Assembly: GCA_934699095.1 (NCBI GenBank)
Contig: CAKUVI010000001.1
Span: forward strand, 248,001-312,000
Length of the DNA: 64,000 bases
Direction: 5' to 3'
DNA from: an uncultured Bacteroidales bacterium
GTDB lineage: Bacteria > Bacteroidota > Bacteroidia > Bacteroidales > WCHB1-69
The translations under genes were made by a program, and so were the position numbers. Positions 26,608 through 35,347 of this stretch are shown one piece after another (position 1 is the first letter of the stretch; every line of letters starts with the position of its first letter). Under the pieces are notes generated by a model. That model was not told the DNA's origin. It did no database searches and saw only the letters and a list, made by a program, of their open reading frames with translations.

Positions 26608-27663
26608 ATGAGCAAACGTTTTTGGAACAACTATCAGAAGGAGATTGCCGAAGATCACTTTTTCTACGAGAGAAGTTGCATAAGACAAACATTCTTTCCA
26701 GGGTCGGAAGCCGCGTTCTTGAATATTATGCGCAACGATCTTGGAAAAGACATATACGACTCGTCTCACCAACACACCTGTACCGGTATCGGATACCACG
26801 CAGACGTGGTTCCGTTCGAGACGACCATGACCATAGTGGCACGTCTTTTCTCGCTTATGACCGAGAAAGGATACAAGAATTATGTGCCATCATGCATCAC
26901 ATCATTCGGGTTGATGACCGAGCTTATCGAAAAGTGGGAAGAACAGCCGGAAATCCTTGATAAAACCCGCGAATATCTTTTGAAAGCCACCGGCAGAACC
27001 TTCGAACTGCCAGAAAACATCGTTCACCCTTCAGATCTTATTTATAAATTCCGCATGGAGTTGAAGGAGAAGATGAAATACCAGTTGGTGAACCGCTTCA
27101 CCGGAAAACCTTTGCGCGGTGTTGACCATATTGGCTGCCACTATGCTAAAATCTTCCCCAAGCACGGTATCGGAAACGCCGAGTTCCCGTACGTTCTCGC
27201 CGGTATGATTGAGGCATGGGGCGGTGAGGTTATAGACTACCCTGAACGCCGCCATTGCTGCGGATTTGGCTTTAGGCAATATCTCGTACAGGAGAACCGC
27301 GGATACTCAATCGCCAACTCCAAGAAAAAATTCGAATCGATGGAGCCCTATGAACCGGACTTCATAGTGGCTAACTGTCCTGGATGCACCATGTTCCTCG
27401 ATAAATGGCAATATACCATCGCCGAGATGGAACACAAGACTTACGACCGCGACGGATATGGAATTCCCGTGCTCACATATGAAGAACTCGCCGGCATTCT
27501 CCTTGGCTATGACCCTTGGACTCTCGGACTTCAGTTGCATCAGGTTCAGTGCGAGAACTTATTGAACAAAATCGGTGTGGAATATAAACCGGAAGATAAG
27601 TATAAAGGTGCATCTGGTAAAATAATCCGCCAGCCAGAGAAGCCACAAGTCCTTAAAGTTTAA
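26608..27663 (+). CDS. HdrB-like protein with one intact CCG cysteine site
   Basis: A 351-residue protein of the heterodisulfide reductase subunit B type. In methanogen HdrB two CCG motifs each bind a non-cubane [4Fe-4S] cluster by five cysteines. The second motif is complete here: Cys177, Cys217-Cys218 and Cys257-xx-Cys260 (HCCGFGFRQY, NCPGCTMF). The first is degenerate: Cys24, Cys58 and Cys96 are kept, but the second Cys of the pair is Thr59 and the last is Ser99. One cluster may therefore be missing or bound differently. The hdrA-like flavoprotein gene follows 18 bases later. No HdrC ferredoxin gene is present between promoter and start. In bacteria such Hdr-like pairs serve redox modules without CoM-S-S-CoB; the substrate here is unknown. 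Confidence 0.88.
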   Translation: MSKRFWNNYQKEIAEDHFFYERSCIRQTFFPGSEAAFLNIMRNDLGKDIYDSSHQHTCTGIGYHADVVPFETTMTIVARLFSLMTEKGYKNYVPSCITSFGLMTELIEKWEEQPEILDKTREYLLKATGRTFELPENIVHPSDLIYKFRMELKEKMKYQLVNRFTGKPLRGVDHIGCHYAKIFPKHGIGNAEFPYVLAGMIEAWGGEVIDYPERRHCCGFGFRQYLVQENRGYSIANSKKKFESMEPYEPDFIVANCPGCTMFLDKWQYTIAEMEHKTYDRDGYGIPVLTYEELAGILLGYDPWTLGLQLHQVQCENLLNKIGVEYKPEDKYKGASGKIIRQPEKPQVLKV

Positions 27664-27681
27664 CAAGTTAATACAGATAAT

Positions 27682-28680
27682 ATGAATATAGCAGTTATTG
27701 GAGCAGGCCCTGCTGGAATTGAGGCTGCCTCCGTCTTGGCCACACAACATAATGTCACTGTCTTCGAGAAGGAATGTTCACCGTTGTCAAACATACGTGA
27801 CAAAGCTTTTCTGTTTCCAGATTTCAGCTCTGCTGACGAACTGGCGGATTCGCTTGAGGCCAAACTCCAACACCAAAACATCACTCTGAAGACCTCGGTG
27901 TCTGTTGACGACATTAAACCCGTTGACGACAAGTGGTCGTTGACAACTTCCGACAATGACACCGCTGTTTTCGACAGGGTGCTAATTGCAACCGGCTACG
28001 GCGTGTTTGACGCCCATAAGAAGGAAGAACTCGGATACGGGATTTACAAGGGGATCATGACATCTTTGGAGATGGAAAAGATGATAAAGGAGAGAAGAAT
28101 CCTGAATAATATGGGTGAAACCCCGAAACAGATAGTCTTTCTGCAGTGCGTGGGCTCAAGAGACGAGAAATCCGGCAACAATTACTGTTCAAAGGTGTGC
28201 TGTGTCACAGCCGTAAAACAGGCAATTGAGATCAAGAAGATTAGTCCGGAAACAGACGTTTACATCTACTATATGGATCTCAGAATGTGGGGAGAAGGAT
28301 TTGAGGAGATGTACAGAGAGGCCCAGGAGAAGTACGATGTCCATTTCGTGCGCGGACGCATATCAGAGGCTGCCGCCACGTTCGACAACCGTGTGCAAAT
28401 CAAGGCCGAGGACACTCTTTTGGGCACGCCGCTCACCATGAGCTGCGACCTCTTTGTGCTTATGGTCGGGATGTGCGCTTCCGAAGGCACCGCGAAAATC
28501 TCTGAGGCTGCCGGCATAAAGGGCTTGTACGGCTTTGCTGAGAGCCAATCGCCACACATCGGTGATAACCTCACATCCAAGCCCAATCTGTTTGTGGCCG
28601 GTTCCTGCAAACGCCCGATGTGCATCAACGATGCCGTCAACGACGGACGCTCCGCCGCAATTGAAATCATGCAGTCGTAA
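27682..28680 (+). CDS. Minimal HdrA-like FAD / FeS protein
   Basis: A 332-residue flavoprotein related to the core of HdrA, the electron-bifurcating subunit of heterodisulfide reductase. The FAD motif VIGAGPAGIEAA lies at residues 5-16, and a second nucleotide-binding part LIATGYG near 101-107. The HdrA cluster signature Cys156, Cys169, Cys173-Cys174 (QCVGSRD, YCSKVCC) has the family spacing Cx12Cx3CC. The C-terminal part VAGSCKRPMCINDAVNDGRSAA closes the FAD domain. The ferredoxin domains of methanogen HdrA (about 650 residues) are absent. It pairs with the hdrB-like gene 18 bases upstream; together they probably form a small soluble redox complex. Confidence 0.88.
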   Translation: MNIAVIGAGPAGIEAASVLATQHNVTVFEKECSPLSNIRDKAFLFPDFSSADELADSLEAKLQHQNITLKTSVSVDDIKPVDDKWSLTTSDNDTAVFDRVLIATGYGVFDAHKKEELGYGIYKGIMTSLEMEKMIKERRILNNMGETPKQIVFLQCVGSRDEKSGNNYCSKVCCVTAVKQAIEIKKISPETDVYIYYMDLRMWGEGFEEMYREAQEKYDVHFVRGRISEAAATFDNRVQIKAEDTLLGTPLTMSCDLFVLMVGMCASEGTAKISEAAGIKGLYGFAESQSPHIGDNLTSKPNLFVAGSCKRPMCINDAVNDGRSAAIEIMQS

Positions 28681-28912
28681 TTCGCTGCTTTGGCCATTCT
28701 GTCACAGGGTTGCAGAAAACAGTGTGAAATCCGAGAATTGCCCGCCAAAAGCTCGGAAACGGCCCTATTTTGATTTTTGGCCTGATTTTTTGTTGAAAAA
28801 AAAGTGAAATGTTGAGTGCCTTTTTTTTGAAAAAAATCGTAATTTCGGGCGCGTTATGCAGTTGTGTATAACGTATTGAATTATAGATATTTAAGTATTT
28901 TATTGGAGATAT
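28681..28912. other. Intergenic before gyrA
   Basis: A 232-base gap with no gene. It contains a T/A-rich region and TAATTTCG at 28840-28847, a near-match to the -7 box TAnnTTTG that could serve gyrA with a leader of about 60 bases; a TTG at 28812 is too far upstream for ideal spacing. No strong terminator hairpin for the hdr-like pair was found. Confidence 0.4.
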
Positions 28913-31441
28913 ATGATGGAAGAAAAAGAAATTATTGATGAGAAAATAGTTCCGTATAACATAGAAAACCTGATGAAGACGGCGTATATCGACTATTCAA
29001 TGTCGGTTATTGTGTCGCGTGCTCTGCCTGATGTGCGCGACGGTTTGAAGCCGGTGCAACGCCGCATCATATATGCAATGTGGGATATGAATATCACCGA
29101 AAGCGGTCCTTACAGAAAGTGTGCGAGAATCGTCGGTGAGGTGCTTGGTAAGTACCACCCGCACGGCGACACTGCCGTATATGACGCTTTGGTGAGAATG
29201 GCGCAGCCGTGGACTCTCCGTTATCCGTTCGTTGACGGGCAGGGTAACTTCGGCTCTGTTGACGGCGACAGTCCTGCCGCTATGCGTTACACCGAGGCAC
29301 GCCTCCGCCGCTCATCCGAGGAAATGGTGGCCGACATCGAGAAGGATACCGTTGATATGGCCCTCAACTTCGATGACTCAATTCCTGAACCCACTGTGCT
29401 GCCTGCAAAAATACCCAACCTCCTTGTCAACGGATCGTCAGGCATCGCCGTGGGAATGGCAACCAATATGGCTCCTCATAACCTCAGCGAAGTGTGCGAC
29501 GGCATCTGTGCATATATCGACAATAAAGAAATCTCGATAGAGGAGCTGATGCGCATTATCAAAGCTCCGGATTTTCCTTCAGGATGCATTATCTATGGCT
29601 ACAAAGGTGTTCAGGACGCCTTCCAGACCGGTCGCGGACGCATCGTCATGCGCGGCCATGCCGAAATAGAGACCGAACACGGCAAGAACCAGATTGTGGT
29701 GACCACACTGCCTTATATGGTCAACCCTTCCGACATGATCCGTCATACCGTTGAACTTGTCAAAGAGGGCAAAATCGTAGGCATCACCGATGTGCAGAAC
29801 CTTACCAACAAACGTAACGGAACCCGTATCATCTACGACCTCCGCAAGGATGTGGTGCCTGAAGTCATCCTCAACAAACTGTATCAGATGACCGCCCTGC
29901 AGTCGTCGTTCAGCGTCAACAACGTGGCCCTTGTCAACGGCCGCCCAATGACCCTCAACCTCAAGGATATGATCTCCGAATATGTGAAACACCGTCACGA
30001 GGTTGTGATCCGCCGTACAAAATACGACCTTAAAAAAGCTCAGGAGCGTGCCCATATCCTCGAGGGCTTCCTCAAAGCTCTGGACATCATCGATGAGATC
30101 ATCGCCCTGATCCGCGCTTCGCAAACTCCTCAGGAAGCACAACAAGGCATGATCGACCGTTGGGGCTTCACCGAGATACAGGCCAAGGCCATCGTGGAAA
30201 TGCGCCTCCGCCAACTCACCGGCATGGAACGCCAAAAGCTCCAGGACGAATACGATGAACTTGTCAAATTGATCGAATACCTGAACAATGTCCTTGCCGA
30301 CATCAACCTCAGAATGCAGATCATCAAAGACGAACTCCAGGAGATCAAGAACAAATTCGGCGACGAACGCCGCTCACCGATAGAATACAGCTCTTCAGAG
30401 TTCAGAATCGAAGACACAATAGCCGATGAAGAGGTTGTGATCACCATCTCACATCTCGGATATATCAAACGCACTCCGCTTGCTGAGTACAAAGTGCAGA
30501 ACCGTGGCGGTAAAGGCTCGAGAGGCAGCAGCTCGCGTGACGAGGATTTCATCGAACACCTCTATATGGCAACTAACCATAATTACCTCCTGTTCTTTAC
30601 TGAACGTGGTAAGTGCTTCTGGATGAGAGTGTTTGAAATACCTGAGGGCCAGAAGACTTCCAAGGGACGCGCAATTCAAAATCTGCTTCAGATTGAAGAC
30701 GGCGACAAGATAACCGCCATCATCAACCTCAAGTCTGTTGACGATCCCGACTATATCAACAACCACTTTATCATATTGTGCACCGAGAAGGGCGTTATCA
30801 AGAAAACTTCCATAGAGGCCTACTCGCATCCACGCAAGAAAGGCATCATAGCCATCAACGTGCGCGAAGGCGACCGCCTGCTTGCAGCGCGCTTCACCGA
30901 CGGCAACTCCGACATCATGATGGCCCTATATTCCGGACGTGCTATTCGCTTCAAGGAGAACGAGGAACTCAGGGCCATTGGCCGTACTGCAGCCGGCGTA
31001 CGCGGCATCTCGCTTGAAGACGACAACGACCGCGTGATCGGAATGCTCGCCATCGACAACGACCGCAGCAATGTGCTCATCGTGTCCGAAAACGGATTCG
31101 GCAAACGCTCCCTCCTTGAAGATTACAGAATCACACACCGCGGCGGCAAGGGCGTCAGCACCATCAAAATCACCGAAAAAACCGGCAACCTTATCGCTAT
31201 CAAGGCCGTCACCGATGAGGATGACCTCATGATCATCAACAGATCAGGCATAGCTATTCGCCTCCATGTTGACCAACTCAGGATCCTTGGCCGCAACACC
31301 CAGGGTGTCAAACTTATAGACCTCAGAGGCAAAGATACAATAGCCGCCGTCTGCGAGGTTCCTCGCCAAGAAGATGAAGAGGAAGCCGACGATGTTGAAA
31401 CTCCTTTAAACACTGATTCTGAAACAGAGTCTGAATCTTAA
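28913..31441 (+). CDS. gyrA: DNA gyrase subunit A
   Basis: The breakage-reunion subunit of DNA gyrase, 842 residues (start 28913, or the next codon, also ATG). The N-terminal signature DYSMSVIVSRALPDVRDGLKPVQRR is intact; the catalytic Tyr126 lies in AAMRYTEARL. The quinolone-resistance region reads HPHGDTAVYDALVRM: Thr87 where E. coli has Ser83, and Asp91 where E. coli has Asp87. The GyrA box QNRGGKG (near 525) in the C-terminal beta-pinwheel, with six blade repeats such as THRGGKG, separates it from ParC. The tail is acidic. The TPR gene begins 13 bases after the stop, so gyrA may be cotranscribed with the two TPR genes. Confidence 0.97.
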   Translation: MMEEKEIIDEKIVPYNIENLMKTAYIDYSMSVIVSRALPDVRDGLKPVQRRIIYAMWDMNITESGPYRKCARIVGEVLGKYHPHGDTAVYDALVRMAQPWTLRYPFVDGQGNFGSVDGDSPAAMRYTEARLRRSSEEMVADIEKDTVDMALNFDDSIPEPTVLPAKIPNLLVNGSSGIAVGMATNMAPHNLSEVCDGICAYIDNKEISIEELMRIIKAPDFPSGCIIYGYKGVQDAFQTGRGRIVMRGHAEIETEHGKNQIVVTTLPYMVNPSDMIRHTVELVKEGKIVGITDVQNLTNKRNGTRIIYDLRKDVVPEVILNKLYQMTALQSSFSVNNVALVNGRPMTLNLKDMISEYVKHRHEVVIRRTKYDLKKAQERAHILEGFLKALDIIDEIIALIRASQTPQEAQQGMIDRWGFTEIQAKAIVEMRLRQLTGMERQKLQDEYDELVKLIEYLNNVLADINLRMQIIKDELQEIKNKFGDERRSPIEYSSSEFRIEDTIADEEVVITISHLGYIKRTPLAEYKVQNRGGKGSRGSSSRDEDFIEHLYMATNHNYLLFFTERGKCFWMRVFEIPEGQKTSKGRAIQNLLQIEDGDKITAIINLKSVDDPDYINNHFIILCTEKGVIKKTSIEAYSHPRKKGIIAINVREGDRLLAARFTDGNSDIMMALYSGRAIRFKENEELRAIGRTAAGVRGISLEDDNDRVIGMLAIDNDRSNVLIVSENGFGKRSLLEDYRITHRGGKGVSTIKITEKTGNLIAIKAVTDEDDLMIINRSGIAIRLHVDQLRILGRNTQGVKLIDLRGKDTIAAVCEVPRQEDEEEADDVETPLNTDSETESES

Positions 31442-31454
31442 TATCCGAATAAAA

Positions 31455-32642
31455 ATGAAAAGAATTGCTCTGATTTTTGCCGCATTATCGTTTCTGCTTG
31501 CTCTGAACGCCCAGAAACCCTCGCTCACCAAGGCCTATAATCATTTCTACGACAAGGAATACGATAAGGCAAAAGCGCAGATCGATCTCTGTGCACAGGA
31601 TGAAAAGCTCTCTGCAAAAGCCCTGACTTGGCTCTATAAAGGCAATATTGACTTCCTGCTTGCAAATCAAGAGTATTCAGAAAAACAGAAAAACGAAAGT
31701 TATCAGATCAAATATCCCAATGCCCCCGTGGAAGCTTTCGATGCGTTCGAGAAAGCTATCTCCATCAACCCAAGGATTGAGGCTTTGGATATGATGAATG
31801 CCAACGACGCCATAAAGCAACTGTATCCCTATCTCTTGGTACGTGGTGTTGACCAGCTTATAGAAAAAGACTACAAAGGCGCAAAATCCACACTCGAAAA
31901 GGGTATCAGAAGCTATGAGGCCGACAAGCCGCAGTATCCGATGAACGGCGACCTCTACTATTATTATGCTCTTGCACTTGAAAACCTCGGCGACAACAAG
32001 GGGATGATGGACAATCTCAAAAAAGCCCTCGATGACGGTTCCAAAAATCCGTATGTCTTCGGGAAATTGATAGATTATTACAAGACTAACAACGATAAGG
32101 ACAATGCGGAAGCAACACTTAGAAAAGCAAAGGCAAGCGCACCTTCTGATATGAGCGTCAAACTTCTTGAGATAGATTACGCCTTTTGGTGTGGCGATAC
32201 TGCCAAAGCCTCATCGTTGCTAAATTCCATTGATGTGAACTCCCTCAACTCAGTTGACGAGATGGTCAATGTGGCGAATTTCTTCATCAAGGAGAAACGC
32301 TATGAGGACGCCGATGCCCTGTTGCGGCGTGCCAGATCGCAAGCTCCCGACAATTTCGTGGTCCTCTACAATTTGGGCGTCTGCAATCTGAGCTTTCATG
32401 AGCAATATTTCGAACTCCAGAACAAATTGGCATTGCAGCAGGCTGACAAATCTTCTGTGGAAGATGCCAAAAGCCGTTCCGAGATGTACCTTCAAAACGC
32501 TGCGGAATTTTTTGAACAGGCTAATAAACTTCAGCCTGATGATCTAAACTTATTGAAGACTCTCCAATCTATATACGTAAGACAGCAGAACAAGGAAAAA
32601 GAGGAATTGGTGAAAAAGTTGATTGATAGTATAGAAAGATAA
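31455..32642 (+). CDS. Exported TPR protein 1
   Basis: A 395-residue exported protein: signal peptide (MKRIALIFAALSFLLALNAQ) and then helical tetratricopeptide repeats through most of the chain (AEATLRKAKASAPSD, ADALLRRARSQAPDN, FFEQANKLQPDD). TPRs mediate protein-protein contacts. It is a paralogue of the next gene: both have an aligned segment with a conserved YP, an AF-AFEKA helix and PR/PK-IE/VE near residues 85-105. It follows gyrA by 13 bases. No enzymatic motif is visible; likely a periplasmic scaffold. Confidence 0.85.
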   Translation: MKRIALIFAALSFLLALNAQKPSLTKAYNHFYDKEYDKAKAQIDLCAQDEKLSAKALTWLYKGNIDFLLANQEYSEKQKNESYQIKYPNAPVEAFDAFEKAISINPRIEALDMMNANDAIKQLYPYLLVRGVDQLIEKDYKGAKSTLEKGIRSYEADKPQYPMNGDLYYYYALALENLGDNKGMMDNLKKALDDGSKNPYVFGKLIDYYKTNNDKDNAEATLRKAKASAPSDMSVKLLEIDYAFWCGDTAKASSLLNSIDVNSLNSVDEMVNVANFFIKEKRYEDADALLRRARSQAPDNFVVLYNLGVCNLSFHEQYFELQNKLALQQADKSSVEDAKSRSEMYLQNAAEFFEQANKLQPDDLNLLKTLQSIYVRQQNKEKEELVKKLIDSIER

Positions 32643-32660
32643 TAATTAAACCCTTAAAAA

Positions 32661-33860
32661 ATGAAAGAAATGAAAAAATGGATGCTTGTTTTAGTCGCAC
32701 TAACGTTTAGTGTAAGTGCTTTCTCGCAATCTTGCTTGGATGACGTATGGCAATGCCTCAGAAACAAGCAAGTGCCAAAAGCAAAGAAATTTATGGAATC
32801 TTGCATGGCATCAAACCCTGACAATGCAGCTGTTTGGTTGATGCAGGCTAATGTAAACGTTCAGCTTTACAACTATGATCTTGAAAGAAAAGAGAAAGAT
32901 TCTACATTGGCTTCACGCTATCCGACCGCATTGGAGGATGCATACCACGCTTTTGTAAAGGCTCTGGAGCTTGATCCAAAGGTTGAACCAAAGACAGGTA
33001 TGCTGGGCGCAATTGAAGGTCAGAAACTTCTCGCAGACCCGTTCTTTGACAAGGCGTCAAAGGCAGCTGAAAAAGGCAAATTTGAAGAAGCTCTCACCAA
33101 TTACCAGTATGCCGTAAGTGGCTACGAATTGGCACAGGTGAAGCGTAACGCTGCTGTCACTTATCTCCAAATGGCCATTGTCTATAACAAAATGGGCGAC
33201 AAGGTGAACTTTGAGAAAATGCTCGAAAAATGCGTGAAGACTTCTCCAGAGGCTTCTGAAGGAGCTTATGTTGAGTTGTATTATCTCTACAAAGAAAAGA
33301 AGGATACTGTTAAATGCGGTGAAACTCTGACAAAAGCGGCAAAGATATTCTCAGATGAAAGAATTGCAGGATTGTATGAACCTATGATGGACTACTATTC
33401 AATGATAGGCGATTCAGAAAAGTTGCTTGATATCTGTGACAAGGCAATCGCAACAGGCAAAGACGAGATGATTCCGATCTGCGCAACTTATCTCACAAAT
33501 GCCAAATCATACGCCAAGGCAGAACAGATTATTTTGGCAGAACTTGAGCAGAATCCTGGCAAATTCGAACTTCTCAAGCAAATGGGCTACCGTTATGCCA
33601 TGGAGTATTACGATATCCAAGACCGTCGTCAGGCAGCCATGAACGCCCGCCAATATGATGAGGCAACACGCTTGTTCCAAAGTCCTGAGCGCAAAAACGC
33701 AATGGAAAAAGCTCACGAGTGGTGCCAGAAAGCTTACGAGGCAAATTCTGACAACCTTGAGAATAACAGAATTCTCCGTGAAATGAAGATTTTGCTCGGT
33801 TTGGAGGTTCCTCAGGAACTCAACGACAAGATCAATGCACGTATGAAACCGCAGAATTAA
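32661..33860 (+). CDS. Exported TPR protein 2
   Basis: A 399-residue paralogue of the preceding protein with a signal peptide (MKKWMLVLVALTFSVSAFSQ, from the second ATG at 32670; the first at 32661 adds three residues). Tetratricopeptide-like helices run along the chain (AFVKALELDPKVEP, FEEALTNYQYAVSGYELAQ, AEQIILAELEQNPGKFELL). It follows its paralogue by 18 bases and is closed by a strong terminator, marking the end of the gyrA-TPR-TPR unit. Function unknown beyond protein binding. Confidence 0.84.
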   Translation: MKEMKKWMLVLVALTFSVSAFSQSCLDDVWQCLRNKQVPKAKKFMESCMASNPDNAAVWLMQANVNVQLYNYDLERKEKDSTLASRYPTALEDAYHAFVKALELDPKVEPKTGMLGAIEGQKLLADPFFDKASKAAEKGKFEEALTNYQYAVSGYELAQVKRNAAVTYLQMAIVYNKMGDKVNFEKMLEKCVKTSPEASEGAYVELYYLYKEKKDTVKCGETLTKAAKIFSDERIAGLYEPMMDYYSMIGDSEKLLDICDKAIATGKDEMIPICATYLTNAKSYAKAEQIILAELEQNPGKFELLKQMGYRYAMEYYDIQDRRQAAMNARQYDEATRLFQSPERKNAMEKAHEWCQKAYEANSDNLENNRILREMKILLGLEVPQELNDKINARMKPQN

Positions 33861-33883
33861 TTTGCATTCAAATATGCAAAGAC

Positions 33884-33917
33884 AAGAGTTGGGAACTTGA
33901 TTCCCAACTCTTTTTTT
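33884..33917 (+). terminator. Rho-independent terminator
   Basis: A perfect 12-bp stem (33884-33895 with 33901-33912), a 5-base loop CTTGA and a run of T's. It ends the gyrA-TPR unit. Confidence 0.95.
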
Positions 33918-34037
33918 ATGTCTTGTTCTCTGTTACCTCGCCGTTGAGAAGACAGTGCCTGGCTGTTTGCCGCTCGCCGCCTCCATTATTACAATGTAAA
34001 TATTTAAATTGTCTTTAACTTTGTGTTAAAAAAATTG

Positions 34038-34045
34038 TATATTTG
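34038..34045 (+). promoter_or_regulatory. -7 box (TATATTTG) upstream of decayed locus
   Basis: An exact TAnnTTTG match 62 bases before the ATG at 34107. TTTG at 34020-34023 gives only a 14-base spacer. It suggests the decayed pair was once, and may still be, transcribed. Confidence 0.5.
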
Positions 34046-34106
34046 CAGACTTTTTCGATTGTGAAAACAAAGCAGCAATTTTTATTAGTAACTAAAATCC
34101 CTATCT

Positions 34107-34604
34107 ATGTCTTTAGAAGAGAATAACAAACTAATCCAAAGCCTGTATCCGTGGGGCAAGGAGATATGATGTTGGCGGGCCGTTGCAAAACTTGTTGAAC
34201 ATGTACAACTCAAGCGAGTTTCAAAACGAGTGTGGAAGGCAGAGGAACCACAAGGCGAACAGTCAGACAAGGGACGAACCGACAAGTTATAGTCTGCCGG
34301 CCACAGGACGGCAGGATCCACAAGTTACAATCCAAGATATATCTGGTACGGAAGCGAATTGTTTGTCGGTGTAAAATATGCCACCCCATCGACAAGAGTT
34401 CATGAAAGAACGCATTGGCTGATGCATCCACAGAAAGCTGAGGAAATAAGAGCGTTGAAAAGCCACCCGGAGTATGAGCCTAACCAGTTAGACTTGGACA
34501 GGTACACTGACGAATTTCTCATTCACCTTTTCAACGACGTGGCAGAGTGCAAGGCCAACCAACGAGACAACCGGATAATCAACTATCAATGTGAAATGAT
34601 ATGA
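34107..34604 (+). pseudogene. Decayed gene with HExxH motif
   Basis: A degenerate coding region. From ATG 34107 a frame reads 20 codons (MSLEENNKLIQSLYPWGKEI) to an in-frame TGA at 34167. The same frame is stopped again by TAG at 34290 and then stays open from 34293 to the TGA at 34604. Between, the +1 frame (about 34165-34374) reads more naturally (YDVGGPLQNLLNMYNSSEF). The last part holds HERTH, an HExxH zinc-metalloprotease motif, in TRVHERTHWLMHP, and about 40 residues later AECKAN, where the Glu could be a third zinc ligand. At least two frameshifts are needed to rebuild a whole gene of about 165 codons. No family is recognised; a small metallopeptidase-like protein is a guess. The remaining frame overlaps the start of the next gene by 4 bases. 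Confidence 0.55.
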
Positions 34605-35070
34605 TTGTAAAAATGATGCATTGGATTTGGATTGCAATAGCTTGGTGTTCGCTGTTGAACTTATGTTTACCGTTCAGTCCAAAAAAAGAGCGTATGGTCA
34701 GAGAAGCCAAAAGGTGTGTTGTGTGGCAGGTGGATCAAGAACAGAGAGACTCCGCACACATGTATTATGGCTTTCTTTATAAAGAGGGTAAACTGTCCGA
34801 AGCACTAATAGATTCATCACGAATTCAATATGCAGACAAGTTGCCGGAATATTTGCAGTCTCGCTCGAATTATCAAGATTACATGGCATACAAATATGTG
34901 AAAAATTTGAAACGTGGAAAACACATCTGTTACAATATGTCCTACGAACGGGACCTGGTTGTGTATATTTATCTCTATGAAAAAAACAACTTTGCGACAA
35001 CCGCTGGACCAAAAAAGCAAAGGAAATCGCATACAATGTGGTGAACAATTCAACGCAAGGTATTAAATGA
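34601..35070 (+). pseudogene. Small exported protein gene with 3' frameshift
   Basis: As it stands the frame runs 34601-35044 (147 residues). It starts MIVKMMHWIWIAIAWCSLLNL, a likely signal peptide or anchor, and shows tyrosine-rich, helical stretches (YYGFLYKEGKLSEALI, YLQSRSNYQDYMAYKYV). The end (FATTAGPKKQRKSHTMW) looks out of frame. Adding one A to the run of seven A's at about 34979-34986 gives KKQLCDNRWTKKAKEIAYN, continuing to a TGA at 35068-35070, which is far more protein-like. So a one-base loss in an A-run, or a sequencing error there, has probably shifted the frame. The start overlaps the upstream remnant by 4 bases (ATGA), so the two formed an operon. No family recognised. Confidence 0.55.
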
Positions 35071-35305
35071 CTACCCTTCGCCGCCTCAACCCTCAATCCT
35101 GGCTACTATGTCAGCCTCCTGGCCAAGGGGTTGGTGTTAAGTCTTAATTACACACTTGAAACAATTACTACTAATTTATCGTGAAGTAACAAAAATGACA
35201 GGATTTATCAAGAAAAAAGTAACATAAAACTGCTTAATTTAAACATAGTTTTTTTACAGCTATAACCCCAAAAAACGGCAGGAAATATTTTTTTTTGAGT
35301 GATGG
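35071..35305. other. Intergenic, weak type IX tail-like fragment
   Basis: No intact gene. The frame at 35086-35184 begins STLNPGYYVSLLAKG, which faintly resembles the last strand of a type A type IX sorting domain (compare DLSTLNSGVYF at about 44270). It has no start and no parent gene; it could be a leftover from a deleted gene or chance. The rest is AT-rich and leads into the tRNA promoter. Confidence 0.3.
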
Positions 35306-35334
35306 TTGTAGTATTGAAAAAAAGTGTATTTTTG
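35306..35334 (+). promoter_or_regulatory. Promoter of tRNA-Met (TTG ... TATTTTTG)
   Basis: TTG at 35306-35308, an 18-base spacer and TATTTTTG at 35327-35334, 13 bases before the tRNA. The -7 sequence is identical to that of the tRNA at 24461. Confidence 0.7.
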
Positions 35335-35347
35335 CACCCTGAAAAAA

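Noticed and set aside
29579..30235. Minus-strand open frame of 218 codons inside gyrA
   Set aside because: A shadow of the highly conserved gyrA frame; no independent support.
34107..34604. TGA at 34167 as a selenocysteine codon
   Set aside because: The same frame also has TAG at 34290, the frame between the two stops is less protein-like than the +1 frame, and no convincing SECIS hairpin was seen after the TGA. Decay explains it better.
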